Shown here piece after piece: positions 63,089 through 64,000 of a stretch of 64,000 bases of DNA. The position numbers were made by a program, and so were the translations under genes. Location of the stretch: the NCBI RefSeq assembly GCF_021389975.1, contig NZ_CP089981.1, forward strand, positions 4,055,501 to 4,119,500, read 5' to 3'. Origin of the DNA: Fulvivirga ulvae (lineage in GTDB: Bacteria > Bacteroidota > Bacteroidia > Cytophagales > Cyclobacteriaceae). The first letter of the stretch is position 1, and each line of letters starts with the position of its first letter. The notes beneath the pieces are model-generated. The model ran no database searches and was not told the DNA's origin. It saw nothing but the letters and a program-made list of their open reading frames with translations.

Positions 63089-64000
63089 TTAAAATTTCTT
63101 TATCTGCAGTGCCTTGGCTATTTTCTGCTTTAGTTCATTAGGATTAAAAGGTTTATTAACTAAATCAGTTAATCCGATATTTTTTAGTTTCGCTTCTGTA
63201 AAATCGAATACAGATGCCGTCAAAGCTATTATAGGAAGAGTTTTAATCCTTTTATTTTTCATGGCTCTAATCTTGCGTATGGCCTCAAAGCCATTCATCA
63301 CCGGCATGCGCATGTCCATTAAAACAATATCATAGTTTTTTTTCTTTAAAGTATCAATGGCTTCCTTTCCGTTATTAACTATGTCAAATCGTACATCCCA
63401 CATTTTAAAAAATTTAGCTGCAATTCTCTGATTAATCTCCATATCTTCTACCAATAGCAATTTAATACCTGAGATGTCTTCTGTATATAGATCGCCTTTG
63501 TTTGGTTGTGATTCAACCGTTGCATTTTGTATATCAAAGTCTAGTGTAACACTTTTATAGCCTGGCTGCTTGGAGAAGCCTCCTTTGAGAGTTTTAATGA
63601 TTTCTATTGCACTATTTACTTCTTGTCTCTGACTTACCAGAGAGCGGGTATCCTGAAGTAGTGGGTCAGCTGAAGTATCAATAAGGTCTAGTTTTACCCT
63701 TATACTACTTTTCGACTTCCTCAGAGACTCTACTGAAAGATGCAATCGAGAAGTTTCGCGTCCTGCCAACTGAGCACAAATCAAGTGCCTCAGCATCTGC
63801 TGTATTCGATCAGGGTCACCTACCAAAAAACCAGGTATGCCAAAGTCATATGTATATTTTATATCAACGTTATATTCATCAGAAATTTCACCAATGAGCG
63901 TTTCTATTAAACTATGTAGATTGAAAATAAGGTGCTTGTTAGGTAAACCCAGCCCTGGCCTATTGACTTCAGCAAGTTTATTTACTACTTCTATGGTGTT
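63089..64000 (-). CDS. C-terminal part of a hybrid histidine kinase with a degenerate ATPase domain (partial)
   Basis: Open to the right window edge, so the N-terminus is missing. The 303 residues seen hold an ATPase-like segment (~NTIEVVNKLAEVNRPG to TLDFDIQN) and a receiver domain. The kinase part resembles HATPase_c around VGDPDRIQQMLRHLICA, but the expected N-box asparagine, the DTGIGI glycine box (here DTSADPLLQD) and the GLGL box are not recognisable. The receiver has VEDMEINQ and the phospho-acceptor Asp in IVLMDMRMPV, with the lysine in LVNKPFN, so it should still be functional. This looks like a kinase-like scaffold whose ATP-binding site is lost. Confidence 0.8.
   Translation of the reverse strand, partial: NTIEVVNKLAEVNRPGLGLPNKHLIFNLHSLIETLIGEISDEYNVDIKYTYDFGIPGFLVGDPDRIQQMLRHLICAQLAGRETSRLHLSVESLRKSKSSIRVKLDLIDTSADPLLQDTRSLVSQRQEVNSAIEIIKTLKGGFSKQPGYKSVTLDFDIQNATVESQPNKGDLYTEDISGIKLLLVEDMEINQRIAAKFFKMWDVRFDIVNNGKEAIDTLKKKNYDIVLMDMRMPVMNGFEAIRKIRAMKNKRIKTLPIIALTASVFDFTEAKLKNIGLTDLVNKPFNPNELKQKIAKALQIKKF

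Overview
The window reads as a chromosomal segment of a Bacteroidota bacterium, most likely a member of the Cytophagales (Fulvivirga/Roseivirga-like; the family placement is inference). Signs of this are two proteins with type IX secretion C-terminal sorting domains (one of the gliding-motility CHU_C type), promoters of the TAnnTTTG type, a Bacteroidota-style FabI, many TTG starts, several LytTR and hybrid histidine kinases, and an AraR-type Nudix regulator beside a GH51 arabinofuranosidase. I see no insertion sequence, prophage, CRISPR array or rRNA. One tRNA (Cys) is present.

Layout. 1-7673 (minus): the membrane-arm half of a complex I operon, nuoH-I-J-K-L-M. It runs off the left edge and is interrupted between nuoH and nuoI by a TPR sensor histidine kinase. 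7788-18555: housekeeping genes murI, fabI, ispE, a beta-lactamase-family hydrolase, cysM-cysE, an ABC ATPase with a TolC-type porin, a DoxX-like protein and rpsA. 18556-26111: an orphan histidine kinase, a small unknown protein, tRNA-Cys, an HxlR regulator divergent from an alpha/beta hydrolase, and tesA divergent from ybbA-ybbP. 26153-34895: a large secreted SBBP/PKD protein, a TerB/FHA-like/ABCG transporter with an overlapping 24-codon membrane microprotein, an unknown lipoprotein, a single-domain response regulator and a YceI protein. 35258-40056: a four-gene operon that would convert trans-4-hydroxy-L-proline to 2-oxoglutarate. 40213-49547: a caspase-like protein with eight copies of a ~66-residue repeat, a CWC zinc-ribbon-like protein, metE under a cobalamin riboswitch, a VOC protein, an S51 peptidase and a methyltransferase with a duplicated N-terminal domain. 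49582-59041: a secreted alginate-lyase-like protein, a decayed LytTR gene, an NTF2-like lipoprotein, a GH31 alpha-xylosidase-like lipoprotein, an AraR/NrtR regulator and a GH51 arabinofuranosidase. 59447-64000: a PAS-rich hybrid kinase with HPt, a LytTR response regulator, and the C-terminal part of a second hybrid kinase whose ATPase domain looks degenerate.

How the parts work together. The nuo genes build the proton-pumping arm of complex I. The hydroxyproline operon contains all four catalytic steps with tight spacing. The GH31/GH51/AraR group looks like a small locus for arabinose- and xylose-containing plant polysaccharide without SusC/SusD. MetE is probably switched off by B12. The right-hand edge is a dense two-component signalling block. 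The points I find most unusual are the caspase repeat protein, the kinase inside the nuo operon, the overlapping microprotein, the degenerate kinase, the LytTR relic, and the 7-bp-period intergenic repeats found at two loci.
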